Assembly: GCF_002288925.2 (NCBI RefSeq)
Contig: NW_022098026.1
Span: 25,654,921-25,718,920 of the forward strand
Length of the DNA stretch: 64,000 bases
DNA from: Delphinapterus leucas
Lineage: Eukaryota; Chordata; Mammalia; Artiodactyla; Monodontidae
Direction: 5' to 3'
Part shown: positions 62,194 through 64,000 of the stretch, in pieces
Numbering within the stretch: the first letter of the stretch is position 1
Layout: each line of letters opens with the position of its first letter
Notes under the pieces: model-generated
What the model saw: only the letters and a program-made list of their open reading frames with translations
The model's database searches: none
Told to the model about the DNA's origin: nothing
Made by a program: the position numbers and the translations under genes

Positions 62194-62321
62194 CAGCTGT
62201 GCCGTGAATACCGTAACTATGTGAGGAACGGAAGTCTTCCCTGCACCACAGAGAATGACCCCATCGAGGGCCCAGATGGGAAAATCCATGGCAACACCTG
62301 CTTCATGTGTGCGGCCTTCTT
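62194..62321 (+). CDS. SPINK5: SPINK5 exon 19 (human numbering): inhibitor domain D9
   Basis: A 128-nt exon between CCCTCACTTGGCAG and GTGAGT, phase 2. It reads QLCREYRNYVRNGSLPCTTE, then NDPIEGPDGKIHGNTCFMCA, then AF. RNYVRNG and DPIEG identify it as D9 rather than D8. Four cysteines are intact, but the reactive loop is PC-T-T-E, so P1 is Thr. Human has Arg there as I remember it, and one base (AGA to ACA) separates the two. A Thr P1 should not fit the S1 pocket of trypsin-like KLK5 or KLK14. Preceded by exon 16, it joins in frame. Intron 19 (0.64 kb) shows nothing notable. Confidence 0.95.
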
Positions 62322-62965
62322 GTGAGTAGAGCTGCAGTCACTGCTCCTGCTGAGTGTCGGAGAAGACAGGCCTGTGGTGGGCAAGAGAGATGATATTGAA
62401 GGTTTTTTCTAGGAGGCAGATGGCTATCTTTGCACTGAGTTTGGGGATTTACAAAGCCATATACTTGGTGCATTTCTTTGTAGTGTTCTCAGTGTTCTGA
62501 AAGGTATTTGAATTGCCATTAAGGGAGGACTATGTGCTAAGAGGAAACTCCTCCAGAGTTAATGGCATATAAGGATTGGAATTTTTGTTCTCTGCATACA
62601 TACTGTCATGAATAATCCAAAGATGTAATCACTGGGTGCTAGCAAATTAAAAATTTGCTAATATTTAGTCATTTTTTAAGTACCCTAGTTGCTTTCTGAG
62701 GAGAAGGCCGATATCTTTGTTTTCCAAAATAAACAGAGTAGTGAAAATTTCTTTACTGGCTGGCCATGGCATATGTGTCTTACTCTTTAAGCAATACTAA
62801 AAACAAGAAGAACAATATGGAGAGGTGTACATTTACCTTTCTACTCCCAAGCTAAGTTGGTATAGGTGTAGAAGTAATGGAATATATCTATCAAGAGAGA
62901 TTCCCCTTTAGGATAATATGTATTGGGTACTAGGAATGATTGTTCCCCCTGCCTTTCTCTTACAG

Positions 62966-63026
62966 CCAGCAAGAAGCAAAAGAAAAAGAAGCTGAATCCA
63001 AAAGACCTAAGAGAGGAGCTGAAAAG
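62966..63026 (+). CDS. SPINK5: SPINK5 exon 20: D9-D10 linker
   Basis: A 61-nt exon between TTTCTCTTACAG and GTAGTT, ending phase 0. It reads FQQEAKEKEAESKRPKRGAE followed by K. RPKR is a furin-type motif and agrees with cleavage after D9. It is the last exon in the window; the D10 exon must lie beyond 64000. The downstream intron contains the hAT element below and then 640 bp of unassigned sequence. Confidence 0.93.
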
Positions 63027-63136
63027 GTAGTTATTTTGGAAGCTTCATACCACAATGCGGTTTTGCAGTTTCTCTTTAAAAATAACTCATGGAATCACTG
63101 AAGGCCTATGTGAGAGAACTCAAGGTTTAGTTAGTC

Positions 63137-63356
63137 CAGGGGTTGATAAAATTTTCTTAAAGGGCCGGACAGTAGATATTTTAGGTTGTGACCATTCAGT
63201 CTCTGTCACAACTACTCAACTCTGCTACTGTAGCTCTAAAACAGCCATGGATGATATGCAGATAAATGGGCATGGCTGTGTTCCAATGAAACTTTACTTA
63301 CACAAAAAAGGTGGTAGGCCATATTTTGCTCATGGGCCATAGTTTGCAAACCTCTG
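63137..63356. mobile_element. hAT-Charlie-like nonautonomous DNA transposon
   Basis: It starts CAGGGGTTGATAAAATTTTC and its reverse-complemented right end starts CAGAGGTTTGCAAACTATGG, giving hAT-type inverted ends. Internal text includes AAAGGGCCGGACAGTAGATA and GGCTGTGTTCCAATGAAACT, found in a common mammalian fossil element. The flanking 8-bp sites AGTTAGTC and ATTTACTC agree at six of eight positions, consistent with an aged duplication. Confidence 0.8.
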
Positions 63357-64000
63357 ATTTACTCCATGCCCTATTTTTAATTGAAGATTTAAAATCCAGA
63401 AGGAGGAAGAACTTGCTTACAAAGGTAGTGAGACTATTGGTATCAGAATCTTCATACTTTTTCAAAGTTCTCACAGCTGCAAAACAGAAACAATTCAAAC
63501 TTAGACTTCCTGACACCAAATCTAGCATTATTCCTAACACACTATGTAGCTTTGGATGAACACATTTGGTCAAACCAGGTGTGTTCCTTGCTTTAACTTT
63601 AATTATCTCTGGTGTCAGCAGTTGGCAGAAAAATAGAAGAGCAACTTTCCCCAATAATATTTTCTTGGTTTCAAAATGAATGACTCCAGGTAGATTTTTC
63701 CAGGTTTGTGGATATTTCCTTGCCCCCATCAAAAACTATTGATATTAAAAATAATCTATAATGAAGTATCACTTGGAATTCTATATGATTGGTTTGTTTA
63801 CAGTTATTTTTCCCACAATTGTGAGCCTGAATTTAAAAATAATATGAGTAGCTCATATGCTTCCCTTTTCAACATCAATAAGAAAATATTCTTCAGTATC
63901 AGACGATTTCTGATTTCACATTAGCTACTACCCATAAACTATCCTCTCATATCATATTTCTTTTGCTAAATATGACCAGTTAGGGAATCAGGCAGTGAAC

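Larger units (their letters stand above)
16842..64000 (+). other. SPINK5: SPINK5 gene (LEKTI), 5' part, runs off the right edge
   Basis: The gene encodes a secreted precursor made of tandem Kazal-type inhibitor domains joined by basic linkers. In the family the precursor is cut by furin-type proteases into fragments that restrain kallikreins KLK5, KLK7 and KLK14 in the outer epidermis. Eighteen coding exons are visible, totalling 1647 nt or 549 codons, open throughout. Every inhibitor exon ends in phase 2 and every linker exon returns to phase 0, so whole domain units can be lost without breaking the frame. Domains D1-D7 and D9 are present by human numbering and D8 is not found. P1 residues read from the sequence are D1 Arg, D2 Leu, D3 Arg, D4 Arg, D5 Lys, D6 Lys, D7 Arg and D9 Thr. 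The remaining exons (D10-D15 in human) lie beyond 64000. Confidence 0.95.

Noticed and set aside
1..64000. CRISPR arrays, operons or phage-like gene blocks
   Set aside because: The spaced repeats present are microsatellites and SINEs. The intron-exon structure and repeat content are those of a mammalian genome.

Overview
This is a stretch of mammalian nuclear DNA, almost certainly from a cetacean and probably a toothed whale. It carries at least fifteen tRNA-derived SINEs of the CHR type. Many are intact, poly(A)-tailed and flanked by perfect target-site duplications of 12 to 16 bp, as expected of a family young in whales. The rest of the background is L1 of several ages plus MIR, L2 and hAT/Tigger fossils. 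There is no bacterial-style gene organisation; the open reading frames outside the exons are chance frames in repeats.

The one gene I can recognise is SPINK5 on the + strand, which encodes LEKTI, the multidomain Kazal-type serine protease inhibitor of stratified epithelia. Its 5' part fills the window from about 16.84 kb to the right edge. I place a TATA box, the start codon with the signal-peptide exon, and 18 coding exons, all bounded by AG/GT. Laid end to end they give 549 codons with no stop or frameshift. The gene follows the LEKTI plan: a 128-nt exon carries each inhibitory domain and ends in phase 2, then a short basic linker exon restores phase 0. I find domains D1 to D7 and D9 by human numbering. 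D10 onward lies beyond the right edge.

Region by region: 1 to 16.8 kb is intergenic DNA made largely of SINEs and old minus-strand L1. From 16.9 to 24.2 kb lie exons 1-4 (signal peptide, D1, linker). From 24.2 to 34.9 kb is the large intron 4, filled by old L1, a young L1 with an inverted 5' part, and a Tigger-like DNA transposon. From 34.9 to 54.4 kb lie exons 5-16 (D2-D7). From 54.4 to 62.2 kb is a repeat-packed interval where the D8 exon pair should be and where I cannot find it. From 62.2 to 63.0 kb lie D9 and its linker exon.

The points most worth attention concern how this LEKTI differs from the human protein, which I compare from memory. The D8 exon pair appears to be missing, yet the neighbours still join in frame. 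The D6 exon has lost its expected acceptor AG and would use one 3 nt downstream. The reactive-site P1 residue of D9 is Thr rather than Arg. The basic cleavage site in the D7-D8 linker is gone. D2 has a seventh cysteine. A SINE sits 37 bp upstream of the D9 exon. These could reflect an altered or relaxed kallikrein-control system in whale skin, which is an inference. I saw no CRISPR array, no complete structural RNA gene and no further protein-coding gene.
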